Shown: positions 33,888 through 42,518 of the stretch, piece by piece
Numbering within the stretch: position 1 is the stretch's first letter
Layout: each line of letters starts with the position of its first letter
NCBI GenBank assembly: GCA_934085675.1
Contig: CAKOHH010000002.1
Coordinates: 89,112-153,111 of the forward strand
Origin: an uncultured Bacilli bacterium
GTDB taxonomy: Bacteria > Bacillota_I > Bacilli_A > RF39 > UBA660
Direction: 5' to 3'
Length of the DNA: 64,000 nucleotides
Program-made: the position numbers and the translations under genes
The notes under the pieces: generated by a model
The model's database searches: none
The model's input: the letters and a program-made list of their open reading frames with translations, nothing else
What the model was told of the DNA's origin: nothing

Positions 33888-34415
33888 ATGAATACAGAAA
33901 AACAAATGCAAAAAGCAATAGAAAGTTTAGATAATAGACTTTTAAATATTAGAGCAGGAAGGGCTAATCCAGGAATGGTAAGTGGAATTATGGTTTCTTA
34001 TTATGGTGCTTTAACGCCAATACAAAGTCTTGCTAACATTACCGTTCCAGAAGCTAGGCAATTAATGATTAAACCTTTTGATAGGGGTGTTTTAAAAGAT
34101 ATTGAACACGCCATTCACGAAGCAAATATTGGTATTACGCCAACTAATAATGGTGAAATGATTATTTTGACTATTCCTGAACTAACAGAAGATAGAAGAA
34201 GAGAATATGTTAAAGATGCTAAAAAAGAATGCGAAGAAGCTAAAATCGCTTTAAGAAACATTCGTCAAGATGCCAATGAAGAAATAAGATTACTAGAATT
34301 ACCAGAAGATCAAGAAAAAAAGGAATTAGACGGTATTCAAGAATTGATTAATAAATACAACAAAATTGTTGATGAAAAATGCAAAGAAAAAGAAAAAGAA
34401 CTCATGAGTGTTTAA
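33888..34415 (+). CDS. frr: Ribosome recycling factor
   Basis: 175 residues, slightly short for the family (about 185). It splits post-termination ribosomes with EF-G. Domain I helices hold LLNIRAGRANPGMV and the C-terminal block LPEDQEKKELDGIQELINKY; domain II contains VPEARQLMIKPFDRGVL. AAGAAAGAGG lies before the ATG. Probably co-transcribed with the two thioredoxin-fold genes. Confidence 0.97.
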   Translation: MNTEKQMQKAIESLDNRLLNIRAGRANPGMVSGIMVSYYGALTPIQSLANITVPEARQLMIKPFDRGVLKDIEHAIHEANIGITPTNNGEMIILTIPELTEDRRREYVKDAKKECEEAKIALRNIRQDANEEIRLLELPEDQEKKELDGIQELINKYNKIVDEKCKEKEKELMSV

Positions 34416-34429
34416 AATTCGAGTTTTTG

Positions 34430-34453
34430 CGCATTAATATGCGCTTTTTTTCT
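34430..34453 (+). terminator. Terminator after frr
   Basis: GCGCAT pairs with ATGCGC across a TTAAT-type loop, then a T run. Confidence 0.85.
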
Positions 34454-34516
34454 TGCATATCGAAAAATCAGGTGATATAATCTATTGTAGAAATTACGAA
34501 GGGAGGGTGAAATAGC

Positions 34517-34708
34517 ATGAATTCCAATAAAGTTATAGTTAAAGATGGCGATATTGATAAGGCATTAAAAAGATGGAAAGTCGTTGTTGCAAAAAGTGGT
34601 GTCCCTTCAGAAGTAAAAAAAAGAAAACATTACGAAAAACCAGGAGTAAAGAAAAGAGAAGAAAAGAAGAAAAATATTCGTAATTCTCGTAAACATCGTA
34701 ATTACTAA
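34517..34708 (+). CDS. rpsU: 30S ribosomal protein S21
   Basis: 63 residues, highly basic, with the S21 pattern IDKALKRWKVVVAKSGVPSE followed by KKRKHYEKPG and a lysine/arginine tail. It lies just before yqeY, a conserved pairing in Bacillota. GGGAGGGTGA precedes the ATG. Confidence 0.95.
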   Translation: MNSNKVIVKDGDIDKALKRWKVVVAKSGVPSEVKKRKHYEKPGVKKREEKKKNIRNSRKHRNY

Positions 34709-34775
34709 GATACAGTTTAGGCTGTATTTTTTCTTTTGGCTGTAGTAAAATATTAGAAAGAAAAGAGGAAATAAC

Positions 34776-35216
34776 ATGAATTTAAATGAACGTATATCCG
34801 AAGACATGAAAGGAGCTATGAAAACAGGTGATAAGTTTAAATTATCTGTTTTAAGAATGTTAAAAAGTTCCCTACAATTAGAAAAAATAAATTTAAAGAA
34901 GGACTTAGATGACAAAGAAGTCATGAGTGTCATCAAAAAGGCCGTTAAACAAAGAAAAGATTCAATTGTAGAATTTGAAAAATATGGTAAAACAGAAGAA
35001 ACTGCTGATTTGCAAAAAGAAATTGCTATTTTACAGGTTTATTTACCAGAAGAATTAAGTGAAGAAAAGATTAAAGAAGAAGTTGAAGAAGCTTTCCAAA
35101 ATTTAAAACCAGAAAGTATTAAAGATATGGGTAAAGTTATGAAATATTTAACGGATAAAATTGGAACTCAAGCAGATATGTCTTTAGTAAGTAAAATTGT
35201 TAAAAGTAAATTTTAA
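34776..35216 (+). CDS. yqeY: YqeY/GatB-related protein
   Basis: 146 residues with the YqeY pattern: LNERISEDMKGAMKTGDKFK, VLRMLKSSLQ, and the C-terminal helical domain shared with GatB (KDMGKVMKYLTDKIGTQADM). It resembles the tail of the amidotransferase GatB that contacts tRNA. The cellular role is uncertain. Co-located with rpsU as in many Bacillota; followed by a terminator. Confidence 0.93.
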   Translation: MNLNERISEDMKGAMKTGDKFKLSVLRMLKSSLQLEKINLKKDLDDKEVMSVIKKAVKQRKDSIVEFEKYGKTEETADLQKEIAILQVYLPEELSEEKIKEEVEEAFQNLKPESIKDMGKVMKYLTDKIGTQADMSLVSKIVKSKF

Positions 35217-35236
35217 GACCGAGAGGTCTTTTTTTT
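35214..35236 (+). terminator. Terminator after yqeY
   Basis: AAGACC pairs with GGTCTT, overlapping the stop codon, with a T run. Confidence 0.75.
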
Positions 35237-35245
35237 AGCTTATTA

Positions 35246-35252
35246 TGTCGAA
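35246..35252 (+). promoter_or_regulatory. Spo0A box
   Basis: TGTCGAA is a perfect Spo0A box 50 bp upstream of the small gene at 35302 and in front of the gpr-cotE region. A TACATT at 35280-35285 could be the -10. One such 7-mer can occur by chance. Confidence 0.4.
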
Positions 35253-35301
35253 AGCCTTTTTTCTAAGTCTTTAATTTGATACATTGTTACTGGTGATATT
35301 T

Positions 35302-35529
35302 ATGGATTTATATTATCAAAATGAAACACTTTATGTTGATATTATTGATTCTCTGGATACGAGTGATTATTCTAAAATTGAAACAAAAATATTTCGTATC
35401 ATTGATGATTACGGAGTCGAAAGAATAGTTGTCAAAAATCATAATCAAGTTTTTCATAACCGTCAGTTTTTAAGACAAATGAAACAAAATTATACCTCTC
35501 GTTATTCAGGTGAATTTTTAATTCGTTAA
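35302..35529 (+). CDS. Small protein, faintly STAS-like
   Basis: 75 residues from ATG 35302 (GGTGAT upstream). The pattern LYVDIIDSLDTSDYSKIETK...VERIVVKNHNQVFHN resembles the first half of a STAS (anti-anti-sigma) fold, but the conserved phosphorylatable serine motif is missing and the domain is short. It lies between a Spo0A box and the spore protease gene, so a sporulation role is possible. I would not assign a function. Confidence 0.55.
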   Translation: MDLYYQNETLYVDIIDSLDTSDYSKIETKIFRIIDDYGVERIVVKNHNQVFHNRQFLRQMKQNYTSRYSGEFLIR

Positions 35530-35558
35530 CATATTTTTAAGGTTCATAGGTCATATTA
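35529..35558 (+). promoter_or_regulatory. Sigma-F/G-like promoter of gpr
   Basis: ACATA at 35529-35533 and CATATTA at 35552-35558 (18-bp spacing) resemble forespore promoter elements; gpr is sigma-F/G-dependent in Bacillus. Confidence 0.45.
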
Positions 35559-35572
35559 ATAAAGGTGATATT

Positions 35573-36307
35573 ATGAATCGAAATATTCTTTTAGATGTAG
35601 CAGAATCTTTAGAAAAAGAAAAACTTATGGCAGAAAGCAAAGAAAAAGATGTTACGATAAGACATTTTTTAATTACTGAAAATGATAAAAAAACTATTCA
35701 TGAGGAAGCAGGAGATTATTTTGTTTTTTCTTTTGATGATAAGGTGCTTTATGAAGAAAAGGAAAGTTTAAAAAAAGTACTTAAAAAGACACTTAAAACC
35801 TTTTTAAAAAAATATCATAAGGGAGGAACCATCTTATTTATTGGTTTAGGTTCTAAAAATATTTTAGGAGATAGTTTTGGTCCTAAAGTTTTAAACAATT
35901 TAATTGCTACTAATGCTTATAATGACTTCTTAGTTTTACCTAAAGTGGCTCTTTTTACACCAGATACGACCAACAAAACGGGTATTTCATCTTATAAACT
36001 TATTGAGATGGTTGTTAGCCATTTAAAACCTGATTTAATTATTCTTGTCGACTCTTTTACAACCAATCATTTTAAGAATTTAAATCGCACTTTAGAAGTT
36101 AATGATTGTGGTATTTGTTTTGCTAATCAATTAAGAAGTAATAAAGAAATTACGAGAAAAACCTTTAATATACCACTTCTTTCCGTTGGGTATCCGACAA
36201 TGCTTAAAATGCATAAAACTTATTTAAATCATTTTAGATTAGAAAAAGATTTAAATATTATGTCAGAGGTTGTAGCTTCTGCTTTTAATGAGTTACTTTT
36301 TGATTAA
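35573..36307 (+). CDS. gpr: Spore protease GPR (divergent)
   Basis: 244 residues, shorter than Bacillus GPR (about 370). GPR degrades small acid-soluble proteins during germination. The conserved blocks can be followed with changes: GLGSKNILGDSFGPKV for GLGN..TPDALGPKV, NKTGISSYKLIEM for QTGIET..I, LKPDLIILVDSFTTNH for KPD..IAIDALAAR, and GYPTML for GVPTVV. The acidic residues in GDSFGP and VDSF are kept. AAAGGTGAT precedes the ATG. Next gene is cotE. Confidence 0.8.
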   Translation: MNRNILLDVAESLEKEKLMAESKEKDVTIRHFLITENDKKTIHEEAGDYFVFSFDDKVLYEEKESLKKVLKKTLKTFLKKYHKGGTILFIGLGSKNILGDSFGPKVLNNLIATNAYNDFLVLPKVALFTPDTTNKTGISSYKLIEMVVSHLKPDLIILVDSFTTNHFKNLNRTLEVNDCGICFANQLRSNKEITRKTFNIPLLSVGYPTMLKMHKTYLNHFRLEKDLNIMSEVVASAFNELLFD

Positions 36308-36359
36308 AAATGCGTACAAAAACACAGGTAAATGCATAAATTACATTAGAGGTGATAAA

Positions 36360-36881
36360 GTGGCAAGTTTTAAAGAGATTGTGACGAAAGCTGTGATAGG
36401 TAAAGCTAAAAAAACAAATAGTATGCATTTTTCTTTTACGCCAGATGAAGTTTGTGATACTGTTTTAGGTTGTTGGGTTATCAATCATAATTTTTCAGGA
36501 TCAAATGTGAATGGAAAAGTAGGTGTTAATGGGTCTTTTGACGTCAACGTTTGGTATTCTTATGATAACGATACTAAAACAAAAGTAAATACTAAAAAAT
36601 TTGCATATAATGAACTTCTTAATGTTCCTTTGAAAGATTCTAGTACTTTAACAAATACTTCAGAAATCATTGTGAGAAGTCTTAAACAACCTACGGTGAC
36701 AAATGTAGAAGTTAAAGACGGTAATATTGTCTTAGATATTGAAAAAGAGTTAGGCGTAGAAATTGTTGGAGATACCAAGATAAAAGTACCTATTGAAGAT
36801 GTCGATGATGATTATGATGAAATCGTTGATGAAGAAGAAGTTACAAGTATAGACGATGTAAATGAAAATTATTTAGAATAA
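36360..36881 (+). CDS. cotE: Outer spore coat protein CotE
   Basis: 173 residues from GTG 36360, chosen for AGAGGTGAT just upstream; the frame extends upstream to an ATG at 36288 inside gpr without a ribosome site. The pattern FKEIVTKAVIGKAKK, LGCWVINHNF, FDVNVWYSYDNDTKTKV, RSLKQPTVTNVEV and VEIVGDTKIKV matches CotE, the morphogenetic protein that organises the outer coat in Bacillus. The acidic tail (DVDDDYDEIVDEEE) is also typical. It is expressed in the mother cell in Bacillus; a sigma-E-like element here is uncertain. Confidence 0.92.
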   Translation: MASFKEIVTKAVIGKAKKTNSMHFSFTPDEVCDTVLGCWVINHNFSGSNVNGKVGVNGSFDVNVWYSYDNDTKTKVNTKKFAYNELLNVPLKDSSTLTNTSEIIVRSLKQPTVTNVEVKDGNIVLDIEKELGVEIVGDTKIKVPIEDVDDDYDEIVDEEEVTSIDDVNENYLE

Positions 36882-36891
36882 TAAATTTGTT

Positions 36892-36930
36892 AAGCACTGT
36901 CAACAATTTTATGTTGACAGTGCTTTTTTT
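36892..36930 (+). terminator. Terminator after cotE
   Basis: A strong 11-bp stem (GCACTGTCAAC with GTTGACAGTGC) and a T run. Its 3' arm also contains the -35 of rpsP. Confidence 0.9.
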
Positions 36931-36942
36931 CTTTGCTAAAAT
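36914..36942 (+). promoter_or_regulatory. rpsP promoter embedded in the terminator arm
   Basis: TTGACA (36914-36919) and TAAAAT (36937-36942) are spaced 17 bp; the -35 lies in the terminator stem. Confidence 0.65.
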
Positions 36943-36966
36943 ACTTATATCAAAGGAGGTATTATC

Positions 36967-37242
36967 ATGGCTGTTAAATTAAGACTTAAAAGAATGGGCT
37001 CTAAAGCTAAACCTTTTTATCGTATCGTTGCGGCTGATTCAAGAAGCCCAAGAGATGGTAGATTTTTAGAAGTTGTGGGCACATACAATCCTGTTAAAGG
37101 ACAAGAAGTTGTTACTGTTAACGAAGAAAAAACAATGTATTGGCTTTCTAATGGAGCTATTCCTACTGATACTGTTCGTAGTATTTTAAGTAAACAAGGA
37201 ATTATGAAGAAATTTACTGAATCTAAAAAAGCAGGTAAATAA
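36967..37242 (+). CDS. rpsP: 30S ribosomal protein S16
   Basis: 91 residues with the S16 pattern VKLRLKRMGSKAKPFYRIVA and RSPRDGRFLEVVGTYNP. AAAGGAGG precedes the ATG. The stop overlaps the khpA start by one base (TAATG), the conserved rpsP-khpA order. Confidence 0.98.
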   Translation: MAVKLRLKRMGSKAKPFYRIVAADSRSPRDGRFLEVVGTYNPVKGQEVVTVNEEKTMYWLSNGAIPTDTVRSILSKQGIMKKFTESKKAGK

Positions 37243-37487
37243 TGAAATCATTAGAAGAGTATACTGAAATACTTGTCAAAAGTATTATTAAGAAACCTGA
37301 CTTATTAAAAGTTTCGACACATGATATAGATGGTACTATTAAATTAGATATTTTAGTGCCACAAGATGTCATGGGCAGTGTTATTGGTAAAAATGGCCGA
37401 ACTATTCATGCTATTAGAACACTGATTTCTTTATACGCTTATAAAGAAAATCTTCCTAAAGTTGAAGTAAATGTCGAATCTTTCTAA
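37242..37487 (+). CDS. khpA: KH-domain RNA-binding protein KhpA
   Basis: 81 residues, a single KH domain with the GxxG loop in GSVIGKNGRTIHAIRTL. KhpA binds RNA with KhpB (EloR) and influences cell elongation in streptococci. Translationally coupled to rpsP; rimM and trmD, which often follow, are absent here. Confidence 0.93.
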   Translation: MKSLEEYTEILVKSIIKKPDLLKVSTHDIDGTIKLDILVPQDVMGSVIGKNGRTIHAIRTLISLYAYKENLPKVEVNVESF

Positions 37488-37515
37488 AGTGTCTTATAAA
37501 AGGCACTTTTTTTAA
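37487..37515 (+). terminator. Terminator after rpsP-khpA
   Basis: AGTGTCTT pairs imperfectly with AGGCACTT, then a T run. Confidence 0.65.
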
Positions 37516-37558
37516 AATAAAAATATGGTAAAATATTAATTGAAGAAGGTAGTAAATT

Positions 37559-38272
37559 ATGAAAAAAACAATCGCCTTTATAGGTATTATGGTTCTTATT
37601 ATAGTAAGTTTTATTGCTTATTTAGTATTTAATAAACCTGAAGAAAAGAAAGAATCTTTTGAAGAAATTTCTGTTAATGATGTTCTTGTTGATGAGGTTT
37701 TTAAAAGTGTTGATGCAGGTAGTAATTATGATTTTCAAAATGAAACTTATAAAAAAGGTACTTTCTCAAATCAATATATTTTAGGACTTGCTATTTCCCG
37801 TTATTATTTAGATAATCCAACTACTGAAGATGTAAGTGAATCAATCATTGACGCTTACGTAAAAAAAATATTTGGCAAGATTACTTACGCTCATGAATCT
37901 GGTTATTTTCTAACTTCAAGTTTATGTAAATTTACTTATGATAAAGGAATGCATTCCTACAAGATAAACACAGAATGTAATCATACCGCCTCGACTAACA
38001 TTTTAAAAAAGAGAATCAAAGCCTATAAAACTGCGACTGTCTTGTACGTTCAAGAAAAAATTATTGTGACAGAAAAAGTTAAATCAGATGATGAAACGAT
38101 GAATTTAATAAATGTATATAAAGATATTAATAAAAATGATAAGATAACTACTGTAGAAGAAAAAGACGTTAAAATAGATGATTATTTAGAAGAAGCTGAG
38201 ACTTACGAATATAAATTTGAGTTTGATGGCGAATCATTTGTTTTTAAAGAAATTAACAAAATTAATGCTTAA
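37559..38272 (+). CDS. Membrane-anchored protein of unknown function
   Basis: 237 residues with an uncleaved signal anchor (residues 4-24, IAFIGIMVLIIVSFIAYLVF) and a soluble extracytoplasmic domain rich in K, D, E and Y. Two cysteines (in LCKF and TECNH) could form a disulfide. No family is recognised. GAAGGTAG precedes the ATG. A terminator-like hairpin (AAGAAT/ATTCTT) lies at 38277-38306. The gene stands alone between khpA and polA. Confidence 0.7.
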   Translation: MKKTIAFIGIMVLIIVSFIAYLVFNKPEEKKESFEEISVNDVLVDEVFKSVDAGSNYDFQNETYKKGTFSNQYILGLAISRYYLDNPTTEDVSESIIDAYVKKIFGKITYAHESGYFLTSSLCKFTYDKGMHSYKINTECNHTASTNILKKRIKAYKTATVLYVQEKIIVTEKVKSDDETMNLINVYKDINKNDKITTVEEKDVKIDDYLEEAETYEYKFEFDGESFVFKEINKINA

Positions 38273-38341
38273 AAAGAAGGAAGAATACATAAATTCTTCT
38301 TTTTCTATGGTATAATGAACAAAGAAAGTATTGGTGAAGAA

Positions 38342-40918
38342 ATGAAAAAAATAATTCTTGTAGATGGTAACAATTTGCTTTATCGTAGTTATTATGCAAC
38401 TGCCTACTCAGGCTCTTTGCTAAGAAATTCTAAGGGATTTCCAACAAACGCTTTATATGGTTTTATAGGAATGATGAATAAAATCATTCATGAAGAAAAG
38501 CCAGAATATATCGCAGTTGCTTTTGATATAGGAAAAAACTTTCGCAAAGAAAAGTATCCATTTTATAAAGAAGGAAGAAAGAAAACCCCAGAAGAGTTGC
38601 ATATGCAAGAACCTTATGCCCGAAAAATATTAAAGGCTATGGGTGTTCCTTATTTTGAACTGGCTCCTTATGAGGCTGATGATATTATTGGCACATTTGC
38701 CCAGATGGTTTTAGAAGATGATGATTTTGAGGGATGTATTATAAGTTCTGACCGTGACTTATTACAACTTGTAAGTCCCCAATTAGAGATGAAACTTTTA
38801 AAACAAAAAGATTATATTCGTTATAATATGGAAACATTCAAAAAAGATTATGGCATGGATCCTATTCATATCATCGATTTAAAAGCTTTAGCGGGTGATT
38901 CTAGTGATAACATTCCTGGTGTATCAGGAATAGGTGAAAAAACAGCCTTAAATTTACTTCATGAATATGGCACTTTAGAAGGCATTTATGAAAATATTGA
39001 TAACATTAAAGGAAAAACAAAGGAAAAACTAGAAAATGATAAAGATAAGGCTTTCATGAGTAAAGAAATCGCTACCATTTATAGAGAAGTTCCTTTAGAT
39101 ATTAAAGATTTAGAAAATATTCGTTATACTCCTTTAGATGGCAAAGAATTAGAAGGTTTATATGAAGAGTTAGAATTTTATTCTTTTTTGAAAACTCTTC
39201 GCCAAGAAGAAGTGACAGCCAAAGATTTTGTTTTTGAAAAAGTGACAGATAAAACTCTTTTAGATGAAAAAGAATACGCTCTTTATTTAGAACTTGATGG
39301 AAATAATTATCATCAAGCAAACATTATTGGTATGGGGTTATCTTCTAAAGAAAAAAATTATTTTGTTTCTAAAGAACAAATTTCTTCGGTGCTTGCCAAA
39401 ATAACTGACAAAGTTTTATATACTTATGATTTAAAGAAAAACATCGTAGCCTTAAATCGTTTAAATATAAAAATGCCTTCTTGTAATACTGATTTAATGA
39501 TTTTAAAAGCTCTTTTAGATGATAGTAGTAAAGATGATATTGCTTTTTATATGGTACCAAACGGATATAATGTAAATTTCTTAGAAAATTTATGGAAAAA
39601 AGATATTACTTTAGATGAAACTTTAGAAAAAGAAATTGTTTTAAAAGCCCGTTTCATTTATGATACGCGAGACCGAGCTATTTTAGATATTAAAAGAGAT
39701 GACATGTATGAACTTTTTAAAAACATTGAAATGCCTTTAGCACCCGTTTTAGCTGATATGGAAATCACAGGTGTTAAAGTAGATAAAACTGTATTAGAAG
39801 AAATGAAAAAAGAAACAAAAGACAAAATTAACATTTTAACTAAAGAAATACATGAATTAGCCGGTGAAGAATTTAATATTGCTAGTCCTAAACAATTAGG
39901 AGAGATTCTTTTTATTAAACTTGGTTTGCCAGGTGGCAAAAAAACAGAAAAAGGCTATAAAACAGATGTAAAAGTTCTTCATAAACTTTTAGGTGTTCAT
40001 CCTATTATTGCTAAGGTTTTAGAATATAGAAATGTGCGAAAACTTTATGATACTTATTTAGAAGGTATGCAAAATTATATAATGGAGGATGGTAAAATAC
40101 ATACTATTTTTAAACAAAATTTTGCTAGAACAGGACGTCTTTCTTCAACGGAACCAAACTTACAAAATATACCTGTTCGTGATGAAGAAGGAAAAAAAAT
40201 CAGAAAGGCTTTCTTACCTGTCAATGACTTATTTTTAAGTGCCGATTATAGCCAAATTGAACTCCGTATTTTAGCCCATATTTCTGGTTCTAAAGAATTA
40301 CAAGAAGCATTTATTAATGACCAAGATATTCATACCAAAGTGGCTAGTGATATTTATGGTATTCCTGAAAAAGAAATTTCTAAAAAAATGCGTAGTACGG
40401 CTAAAGCAGTTATTTTTGGAATTGTCTATGGTATCAGTGGCTATGGTCTTGGTGAAAACTTAGAAATTAGTTCTAAAGAAGCTAAAGAATTCATAGAAAA
40501 ATACTATGAACTTTATCCAGGCGTAAAAAAATACATGGATGAAATTGTCAAAGAGGCTGTTTTAAATGGTTCAGTAAGAACGCTTTTAAAACGTAGAAGA
40601 ATTATTCCAGAACTTAATAGTCCACAGTATATGGTAAGGCAAATGGGGGAAAGAATTGCTCTTAATACACCTATTCAAGGAACAAGTGCAGATATTATCA
40701 AAAAAGCTATGGTTGAAATTTATGATGAATTAAAGAAACAAAATTTAAAAAGTAAAATGATTTTACAAGTCCACGATGAACTTATTTTTGATCTTATTGA
40801 AGAAGAAAAAGAACAAGTAGAAAAAATTGTTAAAGACAAAATGACTCATACCATCACCTTGGACGTTCCTTTAAAAGTAAGTGCCGATTATGGAGTAAAC
40901 TGGTACGATACGAAGTAA
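38342..40918 (+). CDS. polA: DNA polymerase I
   Basis: 858 residues from ATG 38342 (GGTGAAG upstream). An in-frame ATG at 38315 overlaps the -10 box TATAAT (38311-38316) and so cannot be the start. The N-terminal 5'-3' exonuclease has VDGNNLLYRSYYA and SSDRDLLQLV; the middle 3'-5' exonuclease domain lacks the acidic catalytic residues, as in Bacillus; the polymerase domain has DYSQIELRILAH, the O-helix RSTAKAVIFGIVYG and VHDELIF. Functions in repair and Okazaki fragment processing. Confidence 0.97.
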   Translation: MKKIILVDGNNLLYRSYYATAYSGSLLRNSKGFPTNALYGFIGMMNKIIHEEKPEYIAVAFDIGKNFRKEKYPFYKEGRKKTPEELHMQEPYARKILKAMGVPYFELAPYEADDIIGTFAQMVLEDDDFEGCIISSDRDLLQLVSPQLEMKLLKQKDYIRYNMETFKKDYGMDPIHIIDLKALAGDSSDNIPGVSGIGEKTALNLLHEYGTLEGIYENIDNIKGKTKEKLENDKDKAFMSKEIATIYREVPLDIKDLENIRYTPLDGKELEGLYEELEFYSFLKTLRQEEVTAKDFVFEKVTDKTLLDEKEYALYLELDGNNYHQANIIGMGLSSKEKNYFVSKEQISSVLAKITDKVLYTYDLKKNIVALNRLNIKMPSCNTDLMILKALLDDSSKDDIAFYMVPNGYNVNFLENLWKKDITLDETLEKEIVLKARFIYDTRDRAILDIKRDDMYELFKNIEMPLAPVLADMEITGVKVDKTVLEEMKKETKDKINILTKEIHELAGEEFNIASPKQLGEILFIKLGLPGGKKTEKGYKTDVKVLHKLLGVHPIIAKVLEYRNVRKLYDTYLEGMQNYIMEDGKIHTIFKQNFARTGRLSSTEPNLQNIPVRDEEGKKIRKAFLPVNDLFLSADYSQIELRILAHISGSKELQEAFINDQDIHTKVASDIYGIPEKEISKKMRSTAKAVIFGIVYGISGYGLGENLEISSKEAKEFIEKYYELYPGVKKYMDEIVKEAVLNGSVRTLLKRRRIIPELNSPQYMVRQMGERIALNTPIQGTSADIIKKAMVEIYDELKKQNLKSKMILQVHDELIFDLIEEEKEQVEKIVKDKMTHTITLDVPLKVSADYGVNWYDTK

Positions 40919-40938
40919 TATAGAAAAGAAGGACGAAA

Positions 40939-41682
40939 ATGATTTTAAATAAACCAGTCGTTGGCATTGTTCCAACTTACAATTTAACAAATGTGGAAAA
41001 TGATCCTTATCAAGATAGAGCCTCTTTTGTGTCCATGTATGTTTCTAAAATTACCGAGTGTGGCGGAGTAGCCATTGGTCTTTTAGATAAAAATATTTGG
41101 GATTATTTACCAATCTGTGATGCTTATATCTGGCCCGGAGGAAATAAAATTTTAAAAGAATTTTATCCTATTATTGAAGATGCCGTGAAAAATCATAAGC
41201 CTTTACTGGGTGTGTGCTTAGGTATGCAAGCTATTACAACATTTTTTAATGTTTTAGAAGATAAAGAAAAGTTTCCAGAACTAAGTTTTAAAGAAGTTTA
41301 TGATAAAGGAAAAGAAGAAAATCCTTATTTAGGACTTGCTGATAACGTACCTTTTCATTCTCATTATGTTACTAAGGAAGAAGAAACAATTAATAATGCC
41401 CGTCATGAAATAAAGATAAAAGACGGAAGTACTTTGAAAAGTATTTATGAGGTAGATAAAAAAGAAGTCGTAAGTCTTCACGGTTATATCGTTAAAAGAA
41501 CACCTAAAATTTTACAAGTAACAGCCCAAACGAAAGATAATGTGGTCGAGGCAGTAGAATACAAAGACTTTATTTTAGGCGTACAGTTTCATCCAGAAAT
41601 TGAAAAAGATGCAAAAATATTTAAATGGCTAGTAGATAAGGCCTTAGAAAACGAAAAAGATATTAAAATGAAAGGAATGTAG
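40939..41682 (+). CDS. Class I glutamine amidotransferase-like peptidase (C26, gamma-glutamyl hydrolase type)
   Basis: 247 residues. The nucleophile cysteine lies in LLGVCLGMQAI, the histidine and glutamate in GVQFHPEIE, and the family blocks YIWPGGN and SLHGYIVKR match PuuD/gamma-glutamyl-GABA hydrolase relatives. It probably cleaves a gamma-glutamyl amide; the substrate cannot be told. It starts 21 bp after polA with GAAGGACG and precedes mutM by 3 bp, so the three may be one operon. Confidence 0.85.
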   Translation: MILNKPVVGIVPTYNLTNVENDPYQDRASFVSMYVSKITECGGVAIGLLDKNIWDYLPICDAYIWPGGNKILKEFYPIIEDAVKNHKPLLGVCLGMQAITTFFNVLEDKEKFPELSFKEVYDKGKEENPYLGLADNVPFHSHYVTKEEETINNARHEIKIKDGSTLKSIYEVDKKEVVSLHGYIVKRTPKILQVTAQTKDNVVEAVEYKDFILGVQFHPEIEKDAKIFKWLVDKALENEKDIKMKGM

Positions 41683-41684
41683 TT

Positions 41685-42518
41685 ATGCCAGAAATTGCGG
41701 AAGTAGAAACCGTTCGTAATACTTTAAAGAAACGTATTTTAGGTAAAAAAATTAAAAAAGTAGATGTATATTATGAACCAATGCTTTTAGATAATAAAGA
41801 TTATTTTTGTTCTTCTTTAATAAATCAAAGTTTTATAGATATTAAAAGAAGAGGTAAGTGGTTGCTATTTGAAACAGAAAATTATTATCTATTAAGTCAC
41901 TTAAGAATGGAAGGAAAATATTTTATTAAAAATAGTACGGAACCTATAGAGAAACATGAACATGTCATTATTACCTTTATAGACAATACGACTCTTCGTT
42001 ATCACGACACGCGTAAATTTGGTCGTATGAAACTTGTTTTAAAAGACAAAGTAAATGAATTTGAAGGCATTAAAAAGCAAGGTATTGAACCTATGGATAA
42101 AGCCTTAACCAAAGAATATCTATATGAAAAATTTCATAAACATAATTTACCTATCAAAACTCTTTTACTTGACCAAACTATCATTAGTGGCCTTGGTAAT
42201 ATTTATGCCAATGAAGTTTTGTTTGCAGCTCGTATTTCTCCTTTTAAAAAGGGGCGTGATATTACGTTAGAAGAGTGTGAAGAAATAAAAAATAAAGCAA
42301 ATTATATTATTAAAGCAGCCATTGAAATGGGTGGAACAACCATTCGAAGTTACACGAGTTCTTTAGGAGTCACAGGACGTTTCCAACAATGCTTAATGGT
42401 TCATAAAATGGCTAAACAACCTTGTAAAATCTGTGGAACACCAATTAAAGTATCCTTTATTGGGGGCAGAAGTACTTATTACTGTGAAACGTGTCAAAAA
42501 GTAGTTGAAACCCCTTAA
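41685..42518 (+). CDS. mutM: Formamidopyrimidine-DNA glycosylase (Fpg)
   Basis: 277 residues. It removes 8-oxoguanine and nicks the site. Catalytic P2 and E3 are present (M-PEIAEVET; the common form is PELPEVET), with K in RRGKWLLFE, HLRMEGKY, DQTIISGLGNIYANE, and the C-terminal zinc finger CKICG...CETCQ. Its 3' end carries the -35 of the tyrS transcript. Neighbour of polA as in many Bacillota. Confidence 0.96.
   Translation: MPEIAEVETVRNTLKKRILGKKIKKVDVYYEPMLLDNKDYFCSSLINQSFIDIKRRGKWLLFETENYYLLSHLRMEGKYFIKNSTEPIEKHEHVIITFIDNTTLRYHDTRKFGRMKLVLKDKVNEFEGIKKQGIEPMDKALTKEYLYEKFHKHNLPIKTLLLDQTIISGLGNIYANEVLFAARISPFKKGRDITLEECEEIKNKANYIIKAAIEMGGTTIRSYTSSLGVTGRFQQCLMVHKMAKQPCKICGTPIKVSFIGGRSTYYCETCQKVVETP

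Noticed and set aside
38315..38341. Upstream ATG start for polA
   Set aside because: It overlaps the TATAAT of its own promoter; ATG 38342 has a ribosome site and gives the normal N-terminus.
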